Positions 16,883 to 23,990 of a stretch of DNA of 64,000 nucleotides are shown here, in pieces; position 1 is the first letter of the stretch, and each line of letters opens with the position of its first letter. Source of the DNA: DATJFQ01 sp035492775. GTDB taxonomy: Bacteria > Acidobacteriota > Vicinamibacteria > Vicinamibacterales > 2-12-FULL-66-21. The stretch lies in assembly GCA_035492775.1 (NCBI GenBank), contig DATJIW010000054.1, forward strand, positions 62,001 to 126,000, written 5' to 3'. A program made the translations under genes and the position numbers. The notes under the pieces are model-generated. The model saw nothing but the letters and a program-made list of their open reading frames with translations. It searched no databases and was not told the origin of the DNA.

Positions 16883-18631
16883 CTATCCCGCGATGAGCGC
16901 AGCGGGCCGCGCTTCGGTGCGCGGGAATTCCATGACGAACGTCGTGCCTTTTCCGACTTCGCTCGCGACGGTGATCGTGCCGCCCAGCTGCTCCACGATC
17001 TTTTTCGAGATCGCGAGTCCCAGGCCCAGGCCGCGGCGCTTCGTCGTGACGAAATCCTCGAAGACCGCGTGCAGCCGGTCGGCGGGAATCCCGCAGCCGG
17101 TGTCGTAGACGCGGATCTGCACCCGCGTCTCCTGTAGCCCGGTGGCGGCAACGACGAGGCCGCCGGGTGCCGTCGCCTGAATCGCGTTGAGAATCAGGTT
17201 GCGGTATACCCGGCCGAGCGCGAACACGTCGCCTTCGATGAAGAGCGGCTCCGTTGCGAACTCTGCGCGCAGCGTGAGGCCGGCTGTCTCGGCGTGCGGC
17301 TGCATCGCTTCGACGGCGTCCGCGACGGTCTTGTTGATGTCCACCGGGAAGCGCTCGAGCGGGATCGGCTTGGCGATGTTCCGGAGATCCTCGAGCACGC
17401 GCTTGACGATGACCATCTCGCGGTCGACCGTCCGGCGGAACGTTTCGCGGTATTCCGCATCGTCGGCCATCTTCACGATCAGCTTGCAGCTGTTGCCGAT
17501 GTTCTGGATCGGATGCGAGAGGTCGTGGACCAGCCCCGCGGCGATCCGGCCGAACATCGCCTGGCGTTCCTGTTTTCGGACGTTCTCCTGCAGTTCGACG
17601 AGGCGGTCGGCCATCGAGTTGAACGCGTCTCCGAGTTCGCGGATCTCATCCTGGCCGCTGAGCGCGACGCGCGTTTCCAGCTTGCCTTCCGCGATCGATC
17701 GTGTGACACGCGTGAGCGCAAAGATGCGGCGGATGAACGAACGGCCCCAGACATACCCAACGATGATCGTGACGAGCAGCGCGATCGCGATGACCGCGAT
17801 CAGCTGTCGTTCGAGACGGCTCGCGATCGCGTAGGCTTCGGCGGTCGGCTGTTCGACGACGACCGTCCAACCGGTCTGTTTGACTGGCGCCGCGACGGCG
17901 AGTACCTGCGTGCGACCGTCCTCGTCCAGGTATGTGGTGCTGGCTTGCGAGTGGCCCGCGCGGAACTGATTGGCGTAGATCACCTCGCGGTTGTCGCGGT
18001 TCTGATCCTCTCTGGCAACCTCGCGCTTTTCATCCGGGTTGCCGTGGGCGATGAGGCGGCCGTCTTCGCTGATGATCGCGGCGTAGCCCTCGTTGCCGAC
18101 GTGGATCGAATCGACGGTCCGCCACAGCTGCTCGAGCGCGATCTCGCCTTCGATCCACCACTGCCCGCCGCCTGCGCTCTTCAGAGGAATCGCGATCGTA
18201 GTGGTGGGCAGCAGGTCGTCGTCGACGCGCACGGGGGCGATGACCGCGCCCGCGGGCGACACGGACGGGCGCGGGAGGCGGGAGGCGCCCAGCGCGCTCG
18301 TCGCCAGCGCATGTCCGGAAGCATCGAAGAGCGTCAGCTCGCGGAACTCGGGGAACGCGAGGACGTGGTCCTTGAGAATCCGGTTCTGCTGCCAGGCGTA
18401 AAGATCCGTGGCGGTCAGTTCAGCGCCGAGCGACTGCAGTACGCGCACGTTGTCGCGCATGTACAGGTCAATCTCCGCCGCCACCTGGGTCGCGACCTTG
18501 AGGTTGCCGTCCGTGACCGACTCGCGGGTGCCGTTGCGCAGCGACGTGACCGACGCCGCGCCGTACAGCACGAGCGGCGCCACTGCGGCGGTGGCGATGA
18601 GCAGCACGAATCGGGAAGTGATCCGCTTCAT
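16883..18631 (-). CDS. dCache-type sensor histidine kinase
   Basis: 582 residues. TM1 (about 8-29), an extracytoplasmic sensor of dCache type (30-275; WWIEGEIALEQLW, HVGNEGYAAIISEDGRLIAH), TM2 (276-295), HAMP (298-350), and an HisKA-like helix with the phospho-acceptor in GLVHDLSHPI (H369). The HATPase domain shows NLILNAIQAT, YDTGCGIP and GLGLGLAISKKIVEQLGG. It would sense an extracellular or periplasmic ligand and phosphorylate a regulator, the best candidate being the NtrC-type protein at 22300-23685. Its ATG overlaps the stop of the solute-binding lipoprotein by 4 nt, which suggests the two proteins work together. Confidence 0.93.
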   Translation of the reverse strand: MKRITSRFVLLIATAAVAPLVLYGAASVTSLRNGTRESVTDGNLKVATQVAAEIDLYMRDNVRVLQSLGAELTATDLYAWQQNRILKDHVLAFPEFRELTLFDASGHALATSALGASRLPRPSVSPAGAVIAPVRVDDDLLPTTTIAIPLKSAGGGQWWIEGEIALEQLWRTVDSIHVGNEGYAAIISEDGRLIAHGNPDEKREVAREDQNRDNREVIYANQFRAGHSQASTTYLDEDGRTQVLAVAAPVKQTGWTVVVEQPTAEAYAIASRLERQLIAVIAIALLVTIIVGYVWGRSFIRRIFALTRVTRSIAEGKLETRVALSGQDEIRELGDAFNSMADRLVELQENVRKQERQAMFGRIAAGLVHDLSHPIQNIGNSCKLIVKMADDAEYRETFRRTVDREMVIVKRVLEDLRNIAKPIPLERFPVDINKTVADAVEAMQPHAETAGLTLRAEFATEPLFIEGDVFALGRVYRNLILNAIQATAPGGLVVAATGLQETRVQIRVYDTGCGIPADRLHAVFEDFVTTKRRGLGLGLAISKKIVEQLGGTITVASEVGKGTTFVMEFPRTEARPAALIAG

Positions 18632-20142
18632 CGTTCCGCGAACTGGCGCCCGTCAGAAGGTTTCCATTGCCAGATGGAGTAAATGATGTCGCGCGCCGGC
18701 TGTGGCGGCACCGTGAACTTGGTCGATACCGCCCGCGTCATGGTCTGCCAGGCGAGAAAGACGGCCGGAGGATCGCTCGCGAATACGTCCTGGAGCGCGG
18801 CGGTCTGCTTCCGGATCTCGTCATCCGATGTCGCCGCGCGGATCGCATCCAGTGAGGCATCAGCAGCAGTGTACCCGGTGAAGTTGAACGTGGGCGCGTC
18901 GGACCGCGGCGAGTGCCAGAACATGTACACAAAGCTGAGAGTCCTGGCATTTGCCATCTCGAACAGGAACATGTCGAACTGTCCCGTCCGGATCTGGGGG
19001 ACGAGCTGCTTGAGCGGGACAGGCTGCAGAACCAAGTTGATCCCGACGGCATCCAGCTGCTTCTGCAGCATCAGCGCCGTTCGCGTCAAACGCGAATCGT
19101 CGGCCCACACGAGGCAATTTATCCGGATCCGGCCTGGCGGGTGGGTCGCGTCGCCGGGCTTTACGGTGTAACCCGCGCTCTCCAGCCGGCGGTCCGCAGC
19201 AACGGGATCGAACTGGATGCCCTTTTCAGGGCTGGCCGCCCAGAATTCCGGCCAGATCGGATCCGACGCCGGTCGTGCACGGCCATGGAGCCCTTCCGCC
19301 ACGATGCCGTTCTTGTCAATTGCCTCGTTGATCGCCCGTCTTACTTCCACGTTGGAAAGAATCGGATGACGCACGTTGAAGGCGAGCACGTAGTAGTACG
19401 GCTTCGGAAACGAGTAGGCCCGGACAGCCGATTCAGCGGCGACGAAGTCGAGCGCCTCGGGGCTGACTTCCTGGAGCATGTCGATGTCGGACCGCATGAG
19501 CGCGGCCCACGCGTTTCTCTGCGTCGGGTACGACGAGACCGTAATCGATTGAATGTTCGGCGTGCCTTTGTAGTACTTGTCGAAGGCGGCAAGAGTTGCG
19601 GTGGCGCCGCTGTTGAGCAGCTTGTATGGTCCCGTGCCTACGGCAGGCGTGTCAGGACGTGTGATGGGTAGAACGCCCAGATCGTCCAACAGAAATGTGT
19701 CCGGTGCCGGAAGGACGATGTCGATGCCTGCCGGCGTCGTTTCGATCCGCTTCACGCTTGCCAGTGCGAGGCCGTTTTGGTCCGCGACCGCGCGCCGAAC
19801 CGAGTCCGCGACGACATCAGGCGTGAGAGGCGTTCCATCGTGGAACAACACGCCCTGCCGCAGTTCGATGTGCAGCACGGTGTGGTCCGCATTCCACGCC
19901 CAACTCTTGGCCAGCCGTTCTGCGGGCCGGCCGTCGGTCGTGTTGATGATCAGCGACTCCGTGGTCAGCAGTCCGATGACGTTCGGGACGCCGGACGCGC
20001 CGCCCGCCGAGGGCGGAACAGGAACCCCGATTCGGAGCGCAGAAACATGCGGCGTACGTTCGTCGGTGCGCGAACAAGCGGAGAGTGCGGGGAGGGCTGA
20101 CAGAACCACCAGCGACACCAGCGATCGAGCGCACGTCGTCAT
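18628..20142 (-). CDS. Orphan family-5 solute-binding lipoprotein (peptide type)
   Basis: 504 residues. Signal peptide with lipobox LSAC (Cys23). The body is an SBP family 5 (DppA/OppA) protein: LRQGVLFHDGTPLTPDVVADSV is the family signature (Gly-x-x-Phe-His-Asp-Gly-x-Pro), then VGTGPYKLL and a two-lobed fold pattern up to residue 500. Relatives bind di- or oligopeptides, nickel complexes or sugars. No ABC permease or ATPase gene lies near. It overlaps the sensor kinase by 4 nt and follows the two peptide genes by 156 nt, so it more likely presents a peptide to the kinase than feeds a transporter. That role is inferred. Confidence 0.9.
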   Translation of the reverse strand: MTTCARSLVSLVVLSALPALSACSRTDERTPHVSALRIGVPVPPSAGGASGVPNVIGLLTTESLIINTTDGRPAERLAKSWAWNADHTVLHIELRQGVLFHDGTPLTPDVVADSVRRAVADQNGLALASVKRIETTPAGIDIVLPAPDTFLLDDLGVLPITRPDTPAVGTGPYKLLNSGATATLAAFDKYYKGTPNIQSITVSSYPTQRNAWAALMRSDIDMLQEVSPEALDFVAAESAVRAYSFPKPYYYVLAFNVRHPILSNVEVRRAINEAIDKNGIVAEGLHGRARPASDPIWPEFWAASPEKGIQFDPVAADRRLESAGYTVKPGDATHPPGRIRINCLVWADDSRLTRTALMLQKQLDAVGINLVLQPVPLKQLVPQIRTGQFDMFLFEMANARTLSFVYMFWHSPRSDAPTFNFTGYTAADASLDAIRAATSDDEIRKQTAALQDVFASDPPAVFLAWQTMTRAVSTKFTVPPQPARDIIYSIWQWKPSDGRQFAER

Positions 20143-20264
20143 GCAGAGAAACTCTCTACAAGTATCGGCTGATCCGGCCTCGAGCTCCAGTCCGGCGGGA
20201 CCCAGCGGCTGTCGCGGAAATCGGCGCGACGTGTCCGGGGTGATCCGTACACGCGCGCCGACGT

Positions 20265-20278
20265 TGCCTCGAACGAGG
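20265..20278. other. Hairpin after the precursor genes
   Basis: GCCTCG-AA-CGAGGC is a perfect 6-bp stem 20 nt after the stop of the 32-residue peptide gene. No T-run follows on the minus strand, so it may protect the short mRNA 3' end or only weaken read-through into the lipoprotein gene. Confidence 0.35.
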
Positions 20279-20298
20279 CGTAAGAGGCGGTGGTGACG

Positions 20299-20397
20299 TT
20301 ACTTCTCGTTGTCCGCGGGCGGACAGTCCATGACCCACGGACAGACGATCTTAGCGGTCGCCTTGCTGTCGCTTTTCTTGATGACGGTTACTTTCAT
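20299..20397 (-). CDS. Candidate RiPP precursor A (32 residues)
   Basis: Very short gene read directly from the minus strand; ATG 20397, TAA 20299-20301. The ribosome site AGGAG sits 6 nt before the ATG. The N-terminal half is Lys-rich (MKVTVIKKSDSKATAKIV) like a leader; the C-terminal half, CPWVMDCPPADNEK, has two cysteines bracketing Pro-Trp-Val-Met-Asp. That PW[LV][VM]D motif recurs in precursor B although the rest differs. It lies downstream of a radical SAM/SPASM maturase on the same strand. By analogy with known rSAM RiPPs, Trp, Asp or the cysteines may be cross-linked. No known precursor family recognised. Confidence 0.75.
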   Translation of the reverse strand: MKVTVIKKSDSKATAKIVCPWVMDCPPADNEK

Positions 20398-20408
20398 CGT
20401 TCACTCCT

Positions 20409-20424
20409 GCGCGCCGCGGCGCGC
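20409..20424. other. GC-rich palindrome between the two precursor genes
   Basis: GCGCGCCGCGGCGCGC is a perfect 16-bp palindrome directly upstream of the ribosome-binding site of precursor A (20403-20407 on the minus strand). A second small stem, GGGAG-CGTC-CTCCC, is at 20431-20444. Both would fold in the mRNA between the two peptide genes and could block 3' decay or tune expression of precursor A. Confidence 0.45.
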
Positions 20425-20472
20425 GATGCCGGGAGCGTCCTCCCGCGTTTACGGCCAGGGATCTCGTTCGCG

Positions 20473-20559
20473 TTATCGCAGGTCGTCGACGACGACATCG
20501 ACCAGCCACGGCCGGATGGCGCCGTTCTTTTTCAGGTCCTGCGTTTTCTTGTCGCGCAT
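20473..20559 (-). CDS. Candidate RiPP precursor B (28 residues)
   Basis: ATG 20559, TAA 20473-20475. A full GGAGGT ribosome site lies 9 nt upstream, stronger than that of the maturase gene, as expected for a substrate made in excess. The sequence is a Lys/Asp-rich N-terminus (MRDKKTQDLKKNGAI) followed by RPWLVDVVVDDLR. It has no cysteine but shares PW[LV][VM]D with precursor A. It begins 47 nt after the stop of the radical SAM maturase. The shared motif in two otherwise different peptides is the main argument that both are real and are maturase substrates. Confidence 0.72.
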   Translation of the reverse strand: MRDKKTQDLKKNGAIRPWLVDVVVDDLR

Positions 20560-20606
20560 TGTTCTCGTACCTCCGTCGTATGGAACGGCGTCGTCGTACG
20601 AAACGA

Positions 20607-22016
20607 CTACGCCGTTGCCGCGTACGTGCGCGCGGCATCACGCGCGAGCGCCAGGACGCCCGCCTCGAAACTGGTTTTGTGGCAGTTCGGCGCGTGCATG
20701 TCGCCAAGCTCGTTGTGGGCCGCGACCGTGCATCCGCCGGCGCACACCGGGATGAACGCGCAGTCCTGGCACATCTTCCACGCCGAGAGCCGTTCGAAAT
20801 TCCTGAGCGCCTGGGTCCGGAATGCGTCCTCGCGCCCGTCGATGTGTCCGATCGACTGGCGCGCTTCGCCGGCGAACCCCGGGCACGCGTACAGCGATCC
20901 GTCGGGCCCGATCGTGTGCGCGTGGGATCGGTGAATCTCGCACGGGCCCATGTGGACGCCGTCAACAGTGTTGAAACCGTGCTTCTTCGTCTCCTCGCGA
21001 AGGAACGCCATCTTCTCGTCGACGACGCTGCAGGCATCGCATGCGCTGCTGACGCCCGTCCCCGCCGACGTCATGCACGCGCCGTTGAGCGGCTTTCCCT
21101 CGGAGCCGACGGCGGTGAGCGGGATGATGCCCTTGCCGGAGATCTGCGTCTCGCGGATGACCGGCTTGAACGTGACGCGTCCGAGCTTGTCTGCGAAGTC
21201 CTGCTCGCTGAGGAAGTCGAGGAGCGCCGGATACGAATCGACGGTCTCCACGTCGAAGTTGCCGCCGATCGAAATCTTCGCCAGGCTGGCGACCTGCTGG
21301 ACGTTCGCGATGATCTTGTCGAATGTTCCCTGGCCGCCGCGGAGCGGCCGCATCCGATTGTGCGTGTCGCGATCCCCGTCGAGCGTGATCTTGATGCCCG
21401 AAAGGCCGAGTGGATTCAACCGTTCGACGACCTCGCGCGTGAGCAGCAGGCCGTTGGTAATGATGCTGATCGAGAGCTGGATGCCGCGCTCGGCGCACGA
21501 AGCGTGCAGGCGTTCGGCCAGGAGGTACACCACCGGCAGGTTCAGCAGCGGCTCGCCGCCGAAAAACGTGAGGATCAGCCGCGACGGCTTGAGCGCGTCG
21601 AGCCGCCCTTCCGTCCACCCGGCAACCCGTGCCGCGGTCTCGAGCGACATCTTCGCGGCGTGCTTGTTGTAGTCGCCGTGGTCGCCCTGGATGCAGTAGC
21701 CGCACGCGAAGTTGCACTGCAGCGTCGTCAGTACGGTGACCTTCACCGTGTCGGCGCCCTCGCGAACCTCGCGGAAGTACTCCTCGAGCGCGAGCCGTTC
21801 ACTCTGACGGCTGTTGACGACGAACCCGTGCTCGGCGAGCAGCTCCAGCGTGCAGCGCTCTTCGTCGGTGAGCGGGGCGGACATCCGATCGATGCGATCG
21901 AGAAAATCGATGACGTCGGGAGAGACCACGATCTGCGCGTCAGTGAACGTGTTCATGAGGAACACGTCGCCGTTTCCGTCGATCGGCGCGCGCACGTTGA
22001 ACATCGATGACTGCAT
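20607..22016 (-). CDS. Radical SAM/SPASM peptide maturase
   Basis: 469 residues from ATG 22016 (ATG 22004 is an alternative; the frame stays open to 22250 but that part has no family features and would cover the promoter). N-terminal domain 1-90 resembles the start of rSAM peptide maturases (APIDGNGDVFLMNTFTDAQ). The radical SAM cluster motif is CNFACGYC (Cys101, 105, 108), with GGEP at 153-156 binding SAM. The SPASM domain shows Cys359, 378, 416, 419, 425, 429 and 445 (CQDCAFIPVCAGGC), enough for two auxiliary iron-sulfur clusters; Cys314, 326 and 329 are extra. It would install a C-C or thioether link in a peptide; the peptides just downstream are the likely substrates. Confidence 0.93.
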   Translation of the reverse strand: MQSSMFNVRAPIDGNGDVFLMNTFTDAQIVVSPDVIDFLDRIDRMSAPLTDEERCTLELLAEHGFVVNSRQSERLALEEYFREVREGADTVKVTVLTTLQCNFACGYCIQGDHGDYNKHAAKMSLETAARVAGWTEGRLDALKPSRLILTFFGGEPLLNLPVVYLLAERLHASCAERGIQLSISIITNGLLLTREVVERLNPLGLSGIKITLDGDRDTHNRMRPLRGGQGTFDKIIANVQQVASLAKISIGGNFDVETVDSYPALLDFLSEQDFADKLGRVTFKPVIRETQISGKGIIPLTAVGSEGKPLNGACMTSAGTGVSSACDACSVVDEKMAFLREETKKHGFNTVDGVHMGPCEIHRSHAHTIGPDGSLYACPGFAGEARQSIGHIDGREDAFRTQALRNFERLSAWKMCQDCAFIPVCAGGCTVAAHNELGDMHAPNCHKTSFEAGVLALARDAARTYAATA

Positions 22017-22073
22017 AGCGCTGCTGCTGTCGTTGAATTCGCGCCCCGTCAGGGTCGCGCCTACCCGCGAAAC

Positions 22074-22090
22074 TGCAACGGGTGTTCCGA
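22074..22090 (-). promoter_or_regulatory. Sigma-54 promoter of the RiPP operon
   Basis: On the minus strand: CGGAACA-CCCG-TTGCA, with exact GG-N10-GC spacing and a perfect TTGCA -12 element; the -24 half is weaker. Transcription would begin near 22064, about 48 nt before the maturase ATG. A sigma-54 activator is encoded immediately upstream, which makes this element more credible than its -24 half alone would. Confidence 0.5.
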
Positions 22091-22207
22091 TGAAAGGCAG
22101 GTTGTCGAAAGAGTCGTAAAGGTGCGCGGTGGTGCGCGGGGCGCCGTTAATTCCGGCGGTTCGATCGGACTCTATGTGACGCCGGAACGGGTCGGGTCCG
22201 CGCCGCG

Positions 22208-22268
22208 GCGCGTGAAAACGCGCTGTCAACGGCCAACGCGTTGTCCGCACCGGCCAAGAAGTTGGCCG
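22208..22268. promoter_or_regulatory. Palindrome cluster, candidate activator sites (UAS)
   Basis: Three dyads lie 118-178 bp upstream of the -24 element: GCGCGT-GAAA-ACGCGC (22208-22223), CAACGCGTTG (22234-22243) and CGGCCAA-GAAG-TTGGCCG (22251-22268). Such spacing suits enhancer sites for an NtrC-type dimer. The last one could instead be the terminator stem of the regulator gene, although no T-run follows it. Confidence 0.4.
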
Positions 22269-22299
22269 CTCTTGGTCCGCGGATTCGGCGCCGTGTCTC

Positions 22300-23685
22300 T
22301 CACGCCCCGCGGATCTTGCGCGCGAGGTCGTTGAGTTCGAGCCGCTGCATCTTGTGCTTCAGCGTGCTGAGCGGCATTCCGAGATATCGCGCGGTGCCGG
22401 TCACGTTCCAGTTGCACTTCTCCAGCGCGCGGAGAATGAAGTTGCGCTCGAAGGTGTCGCACGCGTCCTGGAACCGCGTTTCTTCCGACGCCGGGCTCGA
22501 ATCGAGTTTCGCGAAGTGATATTCGAGCGGCAGGTCCTCGTCCGTGATCCATTCCTTGTCGCTCACCGCGACCAGCCGTTCGATCAGGTTTTCCAGCTCA
22601 CGGATGTTGCCCGGCCACCAGTAGGACGCCAGGATCTTGAGGGCCGAATCCGCGATCTCTTTGACCGGCTTGCGGAACTTCGTCCGGTACCGCGCGAGGA
22701 ACAGCCGGGCGAGTTCGGGCAGGTCTTCGAGCCGCTCGCGCAGTGGCGGCATCCGAATCGGGATGACGTTGATCCGGTAATACAGGTCTTCGCGGAATCG
22801 CCCTTCCTTCACGGCCCGTTCGAGGTCGGCGTTCGTGGCGGCAACCAGCCGGAAGTTCGTCCGGATTGGCTTCGACCCGCCGACGCGCTCGATCTCGCCT
22901 TCCTGGATCGCGCGCAGCAGCTTTGCCTGCAGATCGAGTTTGAGGTCGCCGATTTCGTCCAGGAAGAGGGTCCCGCCGGCGGCCAGCTCGAACTTTCCGA
23001 GCTGCTGCCGGTGCGCTCCCGTGAACGACCCTCGTTCGTGGCCGAACAGTGTGCTCTCGACCAGCTCATGCGGAATCGCGGACATGTTGACCGCGATGAA
23101 CGGAGCGGAGACGCGTCCCGACTCCCTGTGCAGCAGCCGCGCGAGCAGCTCCTTGCCCGTGCCGCTCTCGCCAAGGATGAGCACCGTCGCCGAGAGCGCC
23201 GCCACCCGGTTGACCAGCTCGACGATGTCGCGGATCTGCTTGCTGGGGCCGATGAGGAATTCGCGCTCGCTCTGCTCCGCGACCTGCGCGCTGAGCGTGA
23301 TGACCTGGCGGTTCAGGTCCTGACGCTCGCACGCGTTGCGGACGAGCGACCGCAGTTCGTCGTAGTCGAAATCCTTCGTTATGTAGTGGTAGGCGCCGTT
23401 CTTCATCGCCTGCACCGCGGTCTCGACTTCGTTGATGGCCGAAATCATGATGCACTCGACGAGGCTGTAGTTCTCTTTGATGATCTTCAGGACGTCGAAG
23501 CCGCTGATCCCCGGCAGCCGCACGTCGAGCAGAACGAGATCGATATCTTCGCTCTTCATCAGTCCCAACGTGCCTTCCCCGGTTGCCACACTGATGACCC
23601 GGTAGTCGCGCTTGAGGATCGCCGCCAGGGTGTCACGCATCCCCTGATCGTCGTCGCAGATCAGGATGGTCTTTTGTGGGGTCAT
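22300..23685 (-). CDS. NtrC-family sigma-54 response regulator
   Basis: 461 residues. Receiver domain 1-120 with acidic DDD at 11-13 and phospho-acceptor Asp54 in LVLLDVRLPG. AAA+ domain: Walker A GESGTGKE (172-179), sigma-54 contact loop GSFTGA (219-224; the common form is GAFTGA), Walker B LFLDEIGD (240-247). C-terminal Fis-type HTH (NWNVTGTARYLGMPLSTLKHKM). It activates sigma-54 promoters by ATP hydrolysis when phosphorylated. It is upstream of the maturase on the same strand, and the kinase at the other end of the cluster is its probable partner. It is divergent from the gene at 23741. Confidence 0.95.
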   Translation of the reverse strand: MTPQKTILICDDDQGMRDTLAAILKRDYRVISVATGEGTLGLMKSEDIDLVLLDVRLPGISGFDVLKIIKENYSLVECIMISAINEVETAVQAMKNGAYHYITKDFDYDELRSLVRNACERQDLNRQVITLSAQVAEQSEREFLIGPSKQIRDIVELVNRVAALSATVLILGESGTGKELLARLLHRESGRVSAPFIAVNMSAIPHELVESTLFGHERGSFTGAHRQQLGKFELAAGGTLFLDEIGDLKLDLQAKLLRAIQEGEIERVGGSKPIRTNFRLVAATNADLERAVKEGRFREDLYYRINVIPIRMPPLRERLEDLPELARLFLARYRTKFRKPVKEIADSALKILASYWWPGNIRELENLIERLVAVSDKEWITDEDLPLEYHFAKLDSSPASEETRFQDACDTFERNFILRALEKCNWNVTGTARYLGMPLSTLKHKMQRLELNDLARKIRGA

Positions 23686-23740
23686 TCGCCGACGGCATTC
23701 TATCGTGGAGGCGGCGCTCTCGTGATAACGTGAACCGGTT

Positions 23741-23989
23741 GTGCTGGTGTTGACCGTCGCGGCCGTCGCGCTGCTGTGCGCGTGGGCGTCCTGGGTCAGG
23801 GCCGGAAGGCTGGCCCGGAAGCTGGACGCATTGACGCAGTCGTACTGGGAATTGCGGTACGACTACACGCGTCTTAGATCGCAGGTTGCGCGGCTCGACC
23901 CGGGGGAAGCCGAAGCCGAACCCGCCCCCCCTGCCGCGCAGGGCCAGGTCGCCTTCGTGCCGCTGGCCTCCATGAAGAAAAAGAGTTGA
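23741..23989 (+). CDS. Small membrane-anchored coiled protein
   Basis: 82 residues from GTG 23741. One N-terminal transmembrane helix (VLTVAAVALLCAWASWV), then a short helical, charged segment (ARKLDALTQSYWELRYDYTRLRSQVARL) likely to form a coiled coil, and a Pro/Ala tail. It is divergent from the response regulator (55-bp gap) and its stop lies 1 nt before the lpd ATG, so it is cotranscribed with the dehydrogenase genes. No family recognised. Confidence 0.6.
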   Translation: MLVLTVAAVALLCAWASWVRAGRLARKLDALTQSYWELRYDYTRLRSQVARLDPGEAEAEPAPPAAQGQVAFVPLASMKKKS

Positions 23990-23990
23990 G

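Noticed and set aside
20156..20338. A 60-codon minus-strand frame near precursor A
   Set aside because: It overlaps the precursor gene in another frame, is Arg/Ser/Gly-rich, and has no good ribosome site.
22017..22250. N-terminal extension of the radical SAM maturase
   Set aside because: The open frame has no conserved features, covers the palindromes and the sigma-54 element, and the family start fits ATG 22016.
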